DNA of 45,742 nt from Roseicella frigidaeris (GTDB lineage Bacteria > Pseudomonadota > Alphaproteobacteria > Acetobacterales > Acetobacteraceae): contig NZ_QLIX01000030.1 in the NCBI RefSeq assembly GCF_003258945.1, positions 1 through 45,742 on the forward strand. The letters run 5' to 3'. The notes beneath the pieces are model-generated. The model ran no database searches and was not told where the DNA came from. It worked only from the letters and a program-made list of their open reading frames with translations. The translations under genes were made by a program, and so were the position numbers. Shown here one piece after another: positions 1 through 7,823 of the stretch; positions within the stretch are counted from its first letter, which is position 1, and the number at the start of each line of letters is the position of its first letter.

Positions 1-1
1 C

Positions 2-76
2 ATCGCTTGCGCCTTCGTCCGCTTGGCCATGATCCGCATCATGCTGCGACGGCTGGCCGCAACCCCCTCCGCCTGA
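2..76 (+). CDS. C-terminal tail of an IS5-like transposase (partial)
   Basis: The window opens inside a reading frame that runs to a TGA at 74-76. The last residues read FVRLAMIRIMLRRLA, a hydrophobic and basic end of the kind seen at the C-terminus of IS5-family DDE transposases. The catalytic part lies to the left of the window. The sequence just after the stop (about 85-105, ending in cggatgggctcttag) may be the terminal inverted repeat of the element, but the other end is not visible. The call rests on 24 residues and is tentative. If right, an insertion sequence borders the left edge of the accessory block. Confidence 0.4.
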   Translation: MACAFVRLAMIRIMLRRLAATPSA

Positions 77-99
77 ATCAGAACTTCCCGGATGGGCTC

Positions 100-399
100 T
101 TAGGCACCACTACCCCGTTGCTGTCTCGCATTTAAAACAGCATTCGCGAGGATGGTGCGGCTCAGAAAATCGCGACTTTGCCCCTGATTTTCGTCAGCGG
201 TCACTGAATATACTTCGTGCCCATTTGCCTCCAACACCTCACGTATAGCAGTTGGAAGTTCGCGCTCGATCTGCTCGATCGTGCGTCCGGCAACGAATAA
301 TCCTGAAAGATCGTTACTAATCGCAACCAGGAGATGAGTATCACGATGTTCTACGATTGTAACTTTGATCTCCCTTTCGATGACATCGTTGTTGCTCAT
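100..399 (-). CDS. HicB-like / DUF1902-type antitoxin-fold protein
   Basis: This 99-residue protein starts with a beta-strand-rich segment (IKVTIVEHRDTHLLVAISND), then a helix with LSGLFVAG and TIEQIERELPTAI. That is the layout of the HicB/DUF1902 half-RNase-H fold, which neutralises toxins and often binds DNA. The start is well supported: aaggag sits 6 bases upstream of the ATG. No HicA-type toxin lies next to it, so it is an orphan or its partner is elsewhere. The gene and its flanks are less GC-rich than the chromosomal genes to the right, which fits acquisition with the neighbouring insertion sequence. The fold call is moderate; the toxin-antitoxin role is inferred. Confidence 0.6.
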   Translation of the reverse strand: MSNNDVIEREIKVTIVEHRDTHLLVAISNDLSGLFVAGRTIEQIERELPTAIREVLEANGHEVYSVTADENQGQSRDFLSRTILANAVLNARQQRGSGA

Positions 400-457
400 G
401 TGATCTCCTTAGTTCACCACCCAGCTCCACTGCTGGAGAGATTTTGCCGAATGGCAA

Positions 458-715
458 CTATCCCCAGTATATCGCTTGGCGCCTCATACATATAATAGGA
501 ATGTCCCGTTTAACGTGACAACCGCGTTGTCGCGAACGTTCGGAATACCCGGTGTGAGCTAGCTGCAGGGTCAGGTCATGACGTCGGGCAAGCCCCAACG
601 CCTGGATGACCTCCGGCGTCCACCGCGCCGGCCGCGGCGCTCTCGCCGCCACCTCCGCGACGAGGCGCTGCATCTCGGCCTGTCTGCGCTGGCTCACGAC
701 CTTCCCGGCTGGCAC
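458..715 (-). CDS. Small hypothetical protein, possibly a gene remnant
   Basis: An 85-codon frame overlaps the end of the upstream secreted-protein gene by 22 bases. The first 50 residues look protein-like (a charged helix, then WTPEVIQALGLARRHDLTLQ). The last 30 (Cys-rich, ending in RRQAIYWG) do not resemble a normal C-terminus, so the frame may have run out of its original gene into unrelated DNA. I do not recognise the family. Coupling to the upstream gene is the main argument that it is translated. Confidence 0.25.
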   Translation of the reverse strand: MPAGKVVSQRRQAEMQRLVAEVAARAPRPARWTPEVIQALGLARRHDLTLQLAHTGYSERSRQRGCHVKRDIPIICMRRQAIYWG

Positions 716-1152
716 TGGTTCACCACGGCAGCCTTCGGCGCCGCGTTGGCCGTGAGCTCGATCGTGTCCGCCCTATGCCACTCCAGCATGCGCGTCGGAC
801 CGAGGCTGTCGTCGCTGTCGGGCGCGCCGTAGCGCTCCAGGAACCGCGCCAAGAGACCATCGGCGTCGCTGCCCGTGGCGTTGATGAGCACGCACTGCAG
901 GCCGCCGCTCGGAAGCCCGAACTGGAAGCCGATCGACGTCCGCGGCGGCCCCGGGTCGCTCGCGTCCACCGTGATCTCGAAGTGCCCCGCGTCGTCACGG
1001 TAGCGGCGTGAGGCCGGCATGGCGTGCGCCCGGCCACCCGATGCGCTGATGACCTGCTCGGCGGTCATGCCCCAGCGGGTGTATTCCCAATCGGCCGAGG
1101 CAGGCGCCGCCGCCGCTATGGTCAGGCCGGCGGCCAGGAAGAGGCGCTTCAT
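694..1152 (-). CDS. Small secreted protein of unknown function
   Basis: This 152-residue protein begins with a clear Sec signal peptide: MKRLF, a hydrophobic Leu/Ala stretch, and an APASA cleavage site near residue 20. The mature part begins DWEYTRWGMT, a start often seen in small periplasmic proteins of alphaproteobacteria whose WGMTAEQV motif is a short helix. Two cysteines (in LQCVLIN and NQCQPG) could form a disulfide. No enzymatic motif is visible. It is probably exported to the periplasm. The function is unknown. Confidence 0.6.
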   Translation of the reverse strand: MKRLFLAAGLTIAAAAPASADWEYTRWGMTAEQVISASGGRAHAMPASRRYRDDAGHFEITVDASDPGPPRTSIGFQFGLPSGGLQCVLINATGSDADGLLARFLERYGAPDSDDSLGPTRMLEWHRADTIELTANAAPKAAVVNQCQPGRS

Positions 1153-1266
1153 CGCGAATCCACTCCGGGGTCAGGGCCCACCCATAGCGCCTCCTGGCGG
1201 CGCTGAGGCCTCTATCCGGCAGACCAACCTTTCCGCCACACTTCCCTAGTCAGGGTGGGGGACGAG

Positions 1267-1533
1267 ATGGGCGATCTTTGGTTCCTCGTCCTGGCGGTGG
1301 CCGTGTTTTTCGTGGCGCGAAGCGTGCGGCAGCGGCGGGTGAGCGACCCTGCGCATTCCGCATCCACCGCTTCGCCCCTCTCGCGTGATCGCTCGTCCAC
1401 GCTGAGCGAATCAACCGGCGATGCCGACCTGGGCCACAACACCACGCACAGCCACGGGCACTCGTCGAGCGGCGACAGCTCGGACAGCGGCAGTGACGGC
1501 GGGGGCAGCAGCGACAGCAGTTCGTCGGATTAG
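1267..1533 (+). CDS. Small single-pass membrane protein with a Ser/Asp/Gly tail
   Basis: The protein has one N-terminal transmembrane segment (MGDLWFLVLAVAVFFVARSV) followed by a basic stop-transfer stretch (RQRR). The rest is low-complexity: a short His-containing patch (HNTTHSHGHSS), then a run rich in Ser, Asp and Gly. The internal ATG at 1267 is chosen because the membrane segment begins there; a GTG 12 bases earlier is possible. The His/Ser/Gly/Asp tail resembles the ends of many small DUF-type membrane proteins of unknown role. It is probably anchored in the inner membrane with the disordered tail in the cytoplasm. Confidence 0.45.
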   Translation: MGDLWFLVLAVAVFFVARSVRQRRVSDPAHSASTASPLSRDRSSTLSESTGDADLGHNTTHSHGHSSSGDSSDSGSDGGGSSDSSSSD

Positions 1534-1586
1534 GAGCGCCCAGCGCCTGAGCTGCCCGGCGCGCTCGCAGCCGCCGCCTCCCGCCC

Positions 1587-1838
1587 CTACCCCTCGCCGC
1601 CAGGCCGCTGGGACGACCGCAGCCGAACGCCAGGGCCGCCGCCGTTCTGCTCGATGAAGATCAGGCCCGCCTCTTCGAAAGTCCGGCGTAGGCGCAGCAG
1701 CGTCGTTCGCGTTGGGCGCGATGCTTCCGTCTCGAAGCGGGCCACGGTTGCGACCCCCACCGCGGCACGGTCTGCGAGGTCCTGCAGGCTCCAGCCCAAA
1801 GCTCCGCGAGCCATCCGACACTGAACAGGATCGATCAT
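1587..1838 (-). CDS. XRE-family helix-turn-helix regulator
   Basis: This 83-residue protein is mostly one Cro/CI-type helix-turn-helix: ARGALGWSLQDLADRAAVG, then VATVARFETEASRPTRTTLL, with the typical TVARFE recognition-helix region. The C-terminus (FEEAGLIFIEQNGGGPGVRL) matches the short XRE proteins of Rhizobiales and Rhodospirillales in which a FIxxNGGGxGVRL end is common. It is transcribed away from the phage block, and an AT-richer interval follows its start (1839-1984). It is a candidate repressor of the divergent phage-type operon. That role is inferred from position only. Confidence 0.75.
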   Translation of the reverse strand: MIDPVQCRMARGALGWSLQDLADRAAVGVATVARFETEASRPTRTTLLRLRRTFEEAGLIFIEQNGGGPGVRLRSSQRPGGEG

Positions 1839-1984
1839 AATCTGATCGTACGATATTTTTCCGCTTGCAGGGAAGCGCAGAAAGACGATAAGAATTTGAT
1901 CGCCCGATAAGGGCGGACCAGCCGAAGGCTCCTACCCCTCCGGCTGATCCTCACCACAACCGGCCCCTTCAAGGACCCCGGCAT

Positions 1985-2350
1985 ATGGCTTCCGTCTCCA
2001 TAGCGCATGCGGCGCAGGCTCGTCTCGCCGCCCTCCGTCACGTCACGGTTCTCGACCACCCTGCCCCCCGCGATCCTGATCTGGTCGCCCTGGTCTTCGC
2101 CGGCATCCGCGTCGCCGAGCTGCGGCGCGCGCCGGCGGGTCACGCAGCCCGGGTGCACCTGCGCCTCGGCGAGTGGCTCGACCTGGTCGAGGACACGGAC
2201 GAGGACGTGGCCTGCGCTGCCATCGCGCTATTCCTCGACCGCGTCGCCGCTGTGCCGGCCGCCTACACCGCCGCCGGCGACGAGGCCGAGCGGGCTGCGG
2301 CGGCGCAGGTCCGCGCGGCCTGCGCCTTGCCGATGACCCTGGCGGCATGA
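1985..2350 (+). CDS. Hypothetical protein, first gene of the phage-type operon
   Basis: A 121-residue Ala-rich acidic protein. After a short N-terminal segment it holds LRLGEWLDLVEDTDEDVACA and a helical C-terminal half. I do not recognise the family. Its stop overlaps the next start (ATGA at 2347-2350), so the two are translationally coupled. It stands at the head of the long rightward gene series, about 150 bases from the divergent XRE regulator, where early phage genes usually lie. Upstream of it is the only obvious intergenic space for an operon promoter. Confidence 0.5.
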   Translation: MASVSIAHAAQARLAALRHVTVLDHPAPRDPDLVALVFAGIRVAELRRAPAGHAARVHLRLGEWLDLVEDTDEDVACAAIALFLDRVAAVPAAYTAAGDEAERAAAAQVRAACALPMTLAA

Positions 2351-2835
2351 GGGAGGCGGAGATGGCAATCGCTCCATCCCTGGTTCTGGATGCGGTCGAG
2401 GAGCTGCTTCCGGCCGTCGTCTCTCGCTTTGCCGGTGTGCGCGAAGCAGACAATGGCAGCTGGATCCGGGCCGACGAGGCCTTCGTCGATCGCCTTGGGT
2501 GCCAAGTCGTAATGGCCGCTGGTCTCCATCCCGCCGATGCGCGCGATGCGGCACGCAGGCTGGTCGAGATGCTGACCAGCCGCGGCCTCTGCATTAGCCC
2601 GGAGCCCTCGCGCAGCGGCAATGGGCTCGGAGCGCGGCTTGCGCGGCTGGCCGATGTGCTCGCCGGCGCGGCGCCGGGCGGCTTCCGTGTCGAAGCCGTC
2701 GCCGCGGCGCTGAGCGCGCTGGCCGGCGAGGTTCAGGAGCGAGAGGAGGCCGCAGTGCCGGCGCATTTGCGCCTCGTGCCGGGTGCGTTGCCCAGCAGCG
2801 TGGTGCGCCTCGAGGCGCGACGCGCGCGGACCTGA
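2347..2835 (+). CDS. Hypothetical protein, coupled to the gene upstream
   Basis: The ATG at 2347 overlaps the previous stop, and a second ATG (MAIAPSLVLD) follows five codons later with gaggcggag before it. The protein is about 162 residues. The first half reads like a small folded domain (MAIAPSLVLDAVEELLPAVV, ADEAFVDRLGCQVVMAAGLH); the second is a helical, Arg- and Ala-rich region ending in SSVVRLEARRART. No known motif was found. The position suggests an early phage gene. Confidence 0.5.
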   Translation: MREAEMAIAPSLVLDAVEELLPAVVSRFAGVREADNGSWIRADEAFVDRLGCQVVMAAGLHPADARDAARRLVEMLTSRGLCISPEPSRSGNGLGARLARLADVLAGAAPGGFRVEAVAAALSALAGEVQEREEAAVPAHLRLVPGALPSSVVRLEARRART

Positions 2836-2887
2836 GCGAAGCCAGGCGCCGCGCCAAGCGGCGCCGCCAAGAAGCATGGAGAGAGAC

Positions 2888-3289
2888 ATGGCAAGGACCG
2901 CGACTTCGCGGCGCGATGCGCTGCGCTTTGGTATCGCCGCAGCCGCGGCAGGTACTGCGCCGATCGCAGCAGCAAGCGCCGAACCTGACGCCGACGCCGA
3001 GCTCGTCGGACTCTGCGACGAGATCATCGAGCGGCTCAAGGGCTACGAGGCCTGCGAGAGCGACGAGGACGAGGTGCTCGACGCGATTTGGAAGCCGATC
3101 CGAGCCCTCGAGGATCGGATCGAGGCAATCGAAGCCACGAGCACGAGGGGCCTGCTCGCCAAAGCGCGGATCGCGCGGTGGTGGGCAGAGGACCGGCCAG
3201 CAGGAGCGACATGGGATGACAGCTGCGCAGCCCAGTGGACAGGGCAGGTCGTAAAGGAACTCCTGGCGATCCACGGAGACAAAGCCTGA
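2888..3289 (+). CDS. Small protein with a twin-arginine-type leader
   Basis: The N-terminus ATSRRDALRFGIAAAAAG followed by PIAAASA is a twin-arginine-like signal sequence with a cleavage site near residue 30. The mature part is acidic and helical (ELVGLCDEIIERLKGYEACE) and ends in QVVKELLAIHGDKA. The ATG at 2888 is preferred because ggagag lies just upstream; an ATG at 2876 is in frame. Proteins of this layout, a Tat-like leader plus a short helical domain, occur in phage and plasmid regions of Acetobacteraceae-type genomes, but no function is known to me. Confidence 0.55.
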   Translation: MARTATSRRDALRFGIAAAAAGTAPIAAASAEPDADAELVGLCDEIIERLKGYEACESDEDEVLDAIWKPIRALEDRIEAIEATSTRGLLAKARIARWWAEDRPAGATWDDSCAAQWTGQVVKELLAIHGDKA

Positions 3290-3290
3290 T

Positions 3291-3653
3291 ATGACCCGAG
3301 CCGTGAAGGGCACCTCCGCCGATATGGCGGCGGGGGGTGCCGCCGAGGGGCCGGATGCCGAGATCGTCGCGCTGGCGCGGGCGGTGGTCGCACTCGAGGC
3401 CGCCGATCAGGCGCTGGCGACGGCCTGGGCTGACGACGCGGAGGCCGCGCCGCCGCGCGAGGTACAGCAGTTGCAACACCAGATGGTCCGGGCGGCGCGG
3501 CGGCTCCGGGGGCGGCTCGCGCGGCAGCGGCCGCAGACGGCGGTCGGAGTTCGGGCAATGGCGGCAGCGGCGATCGCTGCGCCTGGAGCCGGCGGCGAGA
3601 CGCTGGCGCGGTCCGTCTGTCGGGTGGTCGCCTCCGGGGGCACCCGACCGTGA
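3291..3653 (+). CDS. Hypothetical Ala/Arg-rich protein
   Basis: A 120-residue protein starting one base after the previous stop. It contains helical stretches (EIVALARAVVALEAADQALA, VQQLQHQMVRAARRLRGRLA) that could form a coiled coil. The C-terminus is low-complexity Ala/Gly. No family was recognised. The frame reads in step with its neighbours, and the stop overlaps a GTG of the next frame (GTGA at 3650-3653), which supports it as part of the same operon. Confidence 0.4.
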   Translation: MTRAVKGTSADMAAGGAAEGPDAEIVALARAVVALEAADQALATAWADDAEAAPPREVQQLQHQMVRAARRLRGRLARQRPQTAVGVRAMAAAAIAAPGAGGETLARSVCRVVASGGTRP

Positions 3654-3718
3654 CAGGCCTTCCTGCGGCGGCCGCTGATCGTCTGGAATGGCAGTCCGAC
3701 AGCCGAGGAGATGGAGGC

Positions 3719-4132
3719 GTGGCGTACAAGCGCACGGGCAAGCCGGCAGGCCGGCCGAAGAAGGCGGACCTGCCGCTCGTCTCGATCGAGATCAACCCGG
3801 ACGGGCCGCCAAGATACTCGCGAAATGTGCCGGCCTGGTGGATCGCCATGGCCCATCACGAGGCACGCATGGTCGTCGAGGGACAGTTCCGACACGGTGC
3901 CCTCCGCGAGCTTGGCCGACAGTTCGGAGCTGAGCGGGGCGGCGGAAAGTCGCCTGCAGCAATCACGAAAGTCCGTGCCGACTGGCGGTATGCGGCCGAG
4001 CGTGACCGGCAGATCGCGCTCCTGCAAAAGCTCGCGGAGCAGGACGCGCAGGACCCAAACCGTGACCGTGAAGCGAGGGCGGCGCTCCGGCGAAAGCTCG
4101 CGGCCGTCTATGCCAGGCTCTTCGAAAAGTAG
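3719..4132 (+). CDS. Basic protein with an AT-hook-like N-terminus
   Basis: From the GTG at 3719 the protein begins MAYKRTGKPAGRPKKA. The GRPKK core is AT-hook-like and typical of small phage DNA-binding proteins. A central region (ARMVVEGQFRHGALRELGRQ) could be a helix-turn-helix, and the C-terminal third is a long charged helix. Gaggag lies 8 bases before this GTG. An in-frame GTG at 3650 overlapping the previous stop would add 23 residues. The protein may bind DNA, for example as a regulator or packaging accessory. The function is not established. Confidence 0.5.
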   Translation: MAYKRTGKPAGRPKKADLPLVSIEINPDGPPRYSRNVPAWWIAMAHHEARMVVEGQFRHGALRELGRQFGAERGGGKSPAAITKVRADWRYAAERDRQIALLQKLAEQDAQDPNRDREARAALRRKLAAVYARLFEK

Positions 4133-4261
4133 GTCGAGGTTTCGGTGAAATCTCGACTAGCGCGCGCAGTCGCGGAGCGGCGTATTGGGAATGTCGCCCA
4201 GTGTTCCCCGGAACCGCGGACTGCCCGCCACCCGTAGCAACGCTGGATGAGGACGTTGGAA

Positions 4262-4480
4262 ATGATCCCTGCCACCATCGAGAAGATCGAGCCGCTCGCA
4301 GTTCCGCTGGCCCGCGCGCCAGCAATCACCGGTTTGAGCCGAAGCACGATTTATCGCGAAGTCGCCCGTGGAAATCTGCGCCTGCTTAAGGTTGGCCGTA
4401 CGTCCCTGCTGGATATGGCGTCGGTGCGGGCTTTCCTCGCCAGTCTTCCGGTGGCCGAAATCGGGAAAACGGCTGCCTGA
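4262..4480 (+). CDS. AlpA/excisionase-like helix-turn-helix protein
   Basis: This 72-residue protein carries a winged helix-turn-helix of the excisionase (MerR/AlpA) type: PAITGLSRSTIYREVARGNL, then LRLLKVGRTSLLDMASVRAFLAS. The order (a helix starting at the substrate-recognition segment, a wing with KVGRTS, and a final VRAFL helix) is what phage excisionase and AlpA regulators show. Gagga lies 8 bases before the ATG at 4262. It could direct excision of the element or regulate it. No integrase is in this window, so a partner would have to lie to the left. Confidence 0.7.
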   Translation: MIPATIEKIEPLAVPLARAPAITGLSRSTIYREVARGNLRLLKVGRTSLLDMASVRAFLASLPVAEIGKTAA

Positions 4481-4629
4481 AACGCAAAACACCGGAGGCC
4501 ATCAGACCCCCGGCGCCATGCGAAAACCAACTTCGGCAGCAACTACTACAGCACCTCCTCACTATAATGCTGCCAGCATGCGCGCCACCCCAGTCTGTTG
4601 CCTCCGCGTCAAAACACGCGGAAGTGACA

Positions 4630-4899
4630 ATGCAAAGTCAAAGACTTAGCCCCCCCAAGGTCGATCCGCTGACGCGGTTCCGGCTCGAGCGCGCGATGGT
4701 TCAGGTGCACCGCCTCGGCGCGCGCGCGTGCCTCGAGGCAGTGTTGGAGATCGGCGTCCACCGACACGTCGGGGACATCCTCGATGCGCTGGAGGCGTTC
4801 GCCCAGCTCGATCCTGCAGTGGTGCGGCGCGTCGGCGGCGATCGCTTTCCGGTGCAGCCGCTGCACGTCGTGCCGCCCACCCGGAGTGCCGTACGGTGA
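4630..4899 (+). CDS. Small hypothetical phage protein
   Basis: An 89-residue frame starting at MQSQRLSPPKVDPLTRF. A helical core reads AMVQVHRLGARACLEAVLEI and VGDILDALEAFAQLDPAVVR. The C-terminus loses order. The stop overlaps a GTG of the next frame (GTGA at 4896-4899). No family was recognised. The 4481-4629 interval before it holds no gene I can support. The pattern of overlapping starts with the two genes that follow is typical of phage early operons. Confidence 0.45.
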   Translation: MQSQRLSPPKVDPLTRFRLERAMVQVHRLGARACLEAVLEIGVHRHVGDILDALEAFAQLDPAVVRRVGGDRFPVQPLHVVPPTRSAVR

Positions 4900-5099
4900 C
4901 CGGGCCGGCCGACGATCTCGACGAGTTTCTGGCCGCCGGAGCGCGCCATCTCCTCGAGAAACTCCGCGCCAAGCGCGCGGATTGTCCACGGGCGAAGGCA
5001 AAGCCTGTCTGGCGCAGCCCGCGACGCGCAAAGGCGCGGGCGCCCGCTCGCCCGACGGCCGAGGATGCGACGTCCGTGCCCGAAGATCCTGCCGAATGA
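4896..5099 (+). CDS. Very small basic protein in an overlapping phage cluster
   Basis: The GTG at 4896 overlaps the previous stop, and the stop TGA at 5097-5099 overlaps the next ATG. The 67-residue product begins MTGPADDLDEFLAAGARHLL and continues into a Lys/Arg/Ala-rich tail. The tight GTGA and ATGA junctions on both sides are the main reason to call it. The composition suggests a nucleic-acid-binding or disordered protein. The function is unknown. Confidence 0.4.
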   Translation: MTGPADDLDEFLAAGARHLLEKLRAKRADCPRAKAKPVWRSPRRAKARAPARPTAEDATSVPEDPAE

Positions 5100-5467
5100 G
5101 CGAGCCCCCACCCGCCGGGATGCTGCGCATCGGCCGGCTGATCGCGCTTCGTCTCTTGGATCCAGAAGACGCGCTGACGGAAGCACTTGCTGCCGAGGCT
5201 CGAGCATCCGGCATGACGATGCGTGTCGCGCAGAGCCTGGACGCCGCCATCGAGCACTGGACGCAAGTTCGCGAGGACACCGAGGCGGAGGTTCGTGCGG
5301 CAATCCGACCGCGCGTCACAGGCTTGGCCGATCTTGCGGTCGTGTTCCCTGTCGTCGCGGCGATCAATGAGCGCCGCGGGTATCCGTTTGTCACCTTCGA
5401 GCTCGATCGGCTCGTTGCGTCAGAATTGCAGCGTGCCGTTGCGGAGGGCAGGCGTCGTGCGCCGTGA
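5096..5467 (+). CDS. Hypothetical protein, third gene of the overlapping cluster
   Basis: The ATG at 5096 overlaps the previous stop. The 123-residue protein reads MSEPPPAGMLRIGRLIALRL, then a helical acidic middle (ALTEALAAEARASG, DAAIEHWTQVREDTEAEVRA) and a C-terminal segment (FELDRLVASELQRAVAEGRR). I do not recognise a domain. It ends inside the start region of the primase gene (GTG at 5457), so the two overlap by 11 bases and are probably co-translated. Confidence 0.5.
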   Translation: MSEPPPAGMLRIGRLIALRLLDPEDALTEALAAEARASGMTMRVAQSLDAAIEHWTQVREDTEAEVRAAIRPRVTGLADLAVVFPVVAAINERRGYPFVTFELDRLVASELQRAVAEGRRRAP

Positions 5468-6302
5468 GCGGACTTCACCTCTCCCGGTCGAGATCGAGCG
5501 GCTTGCGCTTCTCGGCTGGCGCTTGACGCCGGCGACGGCGAACAAGCGCGGCTTGTTTCCCGGCTATCTCGACGTTGCTACCTGCGATCTCGACACTTTG
5601 GAGCAATGGGCCGGCGCCCACCCTGGTTTCAGCTGGAAGGCCGTACCGGACGGTTCGGGCATCTTGCTTCTCGATATAGACATCACGGGCGCCACACACG
5701 CGGACGACGGCGTCGCCACGCTTCGCGCACTCTGCGCGGCGCACGGCCCACTACCGCCGCGACCGCACGGACGCACACCCAGCGGTGGCCACCTGCTCGT
5801 CTTCCGCGATCCTGGCACGCCCGTCCGGCGTGGATCCGGCGTGCTTGGCCCCGGCATCGACATTCTCCATCATCGGCTTGCCGCGATGGTCGCCCCGTCG
5901 CGCCGCCGCGATGGTGTCTATCGCTGGGTCATACCACCTTGAGAGCTCGCTCCCCCTCCCGCCCCATCGTGGCTGCTCGAGCTGCTGGCGCCGCCCCCTC
6001 TCCCGCCGAGGCCGCACCGGCCGCTGATCCCCACCCCCGACCGCGCGACCCGAGCCCTCATGCGCGCCCTCAGCGCCATCGCCGACGCTCCCCAAGGCGG
6101 CCGGAATGTCGCTTTGCTTCGGCGCGCGACGCTGATGGGCGGCTACCTCGCCGCCGGCGCCATCGGCGAGGCCGAGGTGGAGCGCGAGCTCGTCGCTGCC
6201 GGCACGGCCGCTGGCCTTCCGCGGCACGAGGTCGTTGCGACCATCAAAAGCGGGATCCGCCGTGGGCTGCAGCGCCCGATCGAGTGGGAGGCACGCAGAT
6301 GA
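5457..6302 (+). pseudogene. Prim-Pol bifunctional primase/polymerase, interrupted by an in-frame TGA
   Basis: The N-terminal part (residues 1-161) is a Prim-Pol domain of the archaeo-eukaryotic primase superfamily. The metal-binding DxD lies in LLLDIDITG and the signature in TPSGGHLLVF. The domain then stops at TGA 5940-5942, right after VYRWVIPP. Beyond it the same frame stays open to 6302 and reads APSWLLELLAPPPLP, then the usual C-terminal helical region (GGRNVALLRRATLMGGYLAA, VVATIKSGIRRGLQRP). A glycine codon GGA at this point would restore the normal sequence, so a single substitution or a sequencing error broke the gene. The start GTG at 5457 overlaps the upstream gene, and the end overlaps the helicase start. 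In life it would prime element replication together with the next gene. Confidence 0.8.
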
Positions 6303-7543
6303 ACTCCGTCGACGCGCCTCCCCTTTCAGTGCTCGCTGCGCGGCTCGAGGTCGATGCGAAGGGCAACCCTTACCCGCACGTCGCCAACGTCCTGGCCATC
6401 CTTGCCTTCGATCCGGCACTGGCAGGGCTGATCGGGCATTGCGAATTCACCGAGGAGCAGCAGCTGCTACGCCCGCCACCGGCCCTGAACCCCGGTGACG
6501 CGCCGGCGGTCGGCCCGTATCCGTGGGCGCTGCGCATCTCCGACGTGATCGCCATCGCTGCGCACATTCAACGTGCCTTTCTCCCGCGTGCTACGCGCCA
6601 GACCGTCGAGGATGCGCTTCGGGCAGAGGCAGAGCGGCATCGCTTCCATCCCGTTCGGGACTGGCTTGCATCACTCCGCTGGGATGGCGTCGAGCGACTG
6701 GACAGGTGGCTCACCACGGCATTCGGCACTGAAGATACAGCCTACACTCGAGCCGTTGGCGCGAAGACCGTGATTGCAGCGGTGCGGCGCATCCGTGTGC
6801 CTGGCGCCAAATTTGACAATCTGTTGATCCTTGAGGGCAACCAAGGTATCGGCAAGTCCCGTTGCCTACGCAGGCTTTTCGGTGATTGCTGGTTCAGCGA
6901 TGCCATGCCGCCGGATCTGGCCAGCAAAGACGGCTCGATGGCTGTGCTCGGCATTTGGGGCATCGAACTTGCTGAGATCGAGCACCTTGTCCGGACCGAT
7001 CCGGAACTCATCAAGGCCTTCTTGAGCCGCCCAGTCGAACGGTTCAGACCACCTTACGAAAGAGCCTTCCTAAAGCGCGGTCGGCAATCGATCTTCATCG
7101 GCTCGACCAACAGCGACAATTATTTGAAGGACAGCACCGGTGGCCGACGCTTCTGGCCCGTGCGCTGCAACTATGCTGACGAGGGCTGGATCGCCGAAAA
7201 CCGCGATCAGCTGTGGAGTGAGGCGGCGGCTCGTGAAGCCGCCGGCGAAACCGTTTGGCTCGAAGAGGATGCTGCAGCCGCCCAGGTTGAGGAAGCAGCG
7301 GGCCGCCTGGTTACCGATCTTTGGAGTGAGCGTGCTGCGTCCTGGCTGAAGGAACAGCGTCAGAACGGGGCAACCTACGTGACTGCCGCTCGGCTGCTGA
7401 GTGAAGGGCTTGGGCTCTCCGCGTCCCAAATGGGGCGACGGGAGGAGATGCGCGCGGGCCTCATCTTGGTCGAGGCCGGCTTGCGCCGACACACCGCGCG
7501 TGCCGATGGGAAGCTTCGGAAGGTTTGGCGATGGCCGGAATGA
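6299..7543 (+). CDS. VapE/virulence-associated-E-type phage helicase
   Basis: This 414-residue protein is a P-loop ATPase of the VapE family, SF3-like helicases that work with Prim-Pol primases in phage and satellite replication. The Walker A is EGNQGIGKSRCLRRLFG; the Walker B-like segment is WGIELAEIEHL. Downstream are the conserved SRPVERFRPPYERAFLKRGR and STNSDNYLKDSTGGRRFWPV (sensor and arginine region). The C-terminal helical part begins around DLWSERAASWLKE. The ATG overlaps the primase stop. The length fits family members without extra domains, and the gene looks intact although the primase is broken. Confidence 0.85.
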   Translation: MNSVDAPPLSVLAARLEVDAKGNPYPHVANVLAILAFDPALAGLIGHCEFTEEQQLLRPPPALNPGDAPAVGPYPWALRISDVIAIAAHIQRAFLPRATRQTVEDALRAEAERHRFHPVRDWLASLRWDGVERLDRWLTTAFGTEDTAYTRAVGAKTVIAAVRRIRVPGAKFDNLLILEGNQGIGKSRCLRRLFGDCWFSDAMPPDLASKDGSMAVLGIWGIELAEIEHLVRTDPELIKAFLSRPVERFRPPYERAFLKRGRQSIFIGSTNSDNYLKDSTGGRRFWPVRCNYADEGWIAENRDQLWSEAAAREAAGETVWLEEDAAAAQVEEAAGRLVTDLWSERAASWLKEQRQNGATYVTAARLLSEGLGLSASQMGRREEMRAGLILVEAGLRRHTARADGKLRKVWRWPE

Positions 7544-7632
7544 GTTCGCTACTACCTCCCCTCGGATGGGTTGCCGACGACGCGCTCCCGGGCGGGTTCG
7601 GCAGTGAGGTGGAAACAGACGTTACCTCTTTC

Positions 7633-7794
7633 GGTGGTAACCGCGCGGCTCGGCTCGTGAGGTGGAAACACCAGCGGCATATGGTTCGACACCACCGTTA
7701 CCACCTGCACCACACAACGTATGTAGGTATGATAATTGCGCGCATTACAGGGATTGTGTGGGAGAGAGGTGGTAGTGGTAACGCTGGTAACACC
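7633..7794. repeat. Cluster of GGTGGTAAC-type short repeats between helicase and terminase-like gene
   Basis: The 280-base gap between the helicase and the next gene holds repeated copies of one short motif: ggtggtaacc at 7633-7642, its reverse complement in ccaccgttaccacc at 7692-7705, and ggtggtagtggtaac plus gctggtaac at 7768-7791. A short frame could be read through the gap but its translation is His/Arg-rich and unconvincing. The motif arrangement, next to a primase/helicase pair, could mark a replication origin or an operator. Only the motif copies themselves are seen directly. Confidence 0.5.
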
Positions 7795-7823
7795 CCTCTC
7801 CCCGCGGCCCCCGGAGCGCTCCG

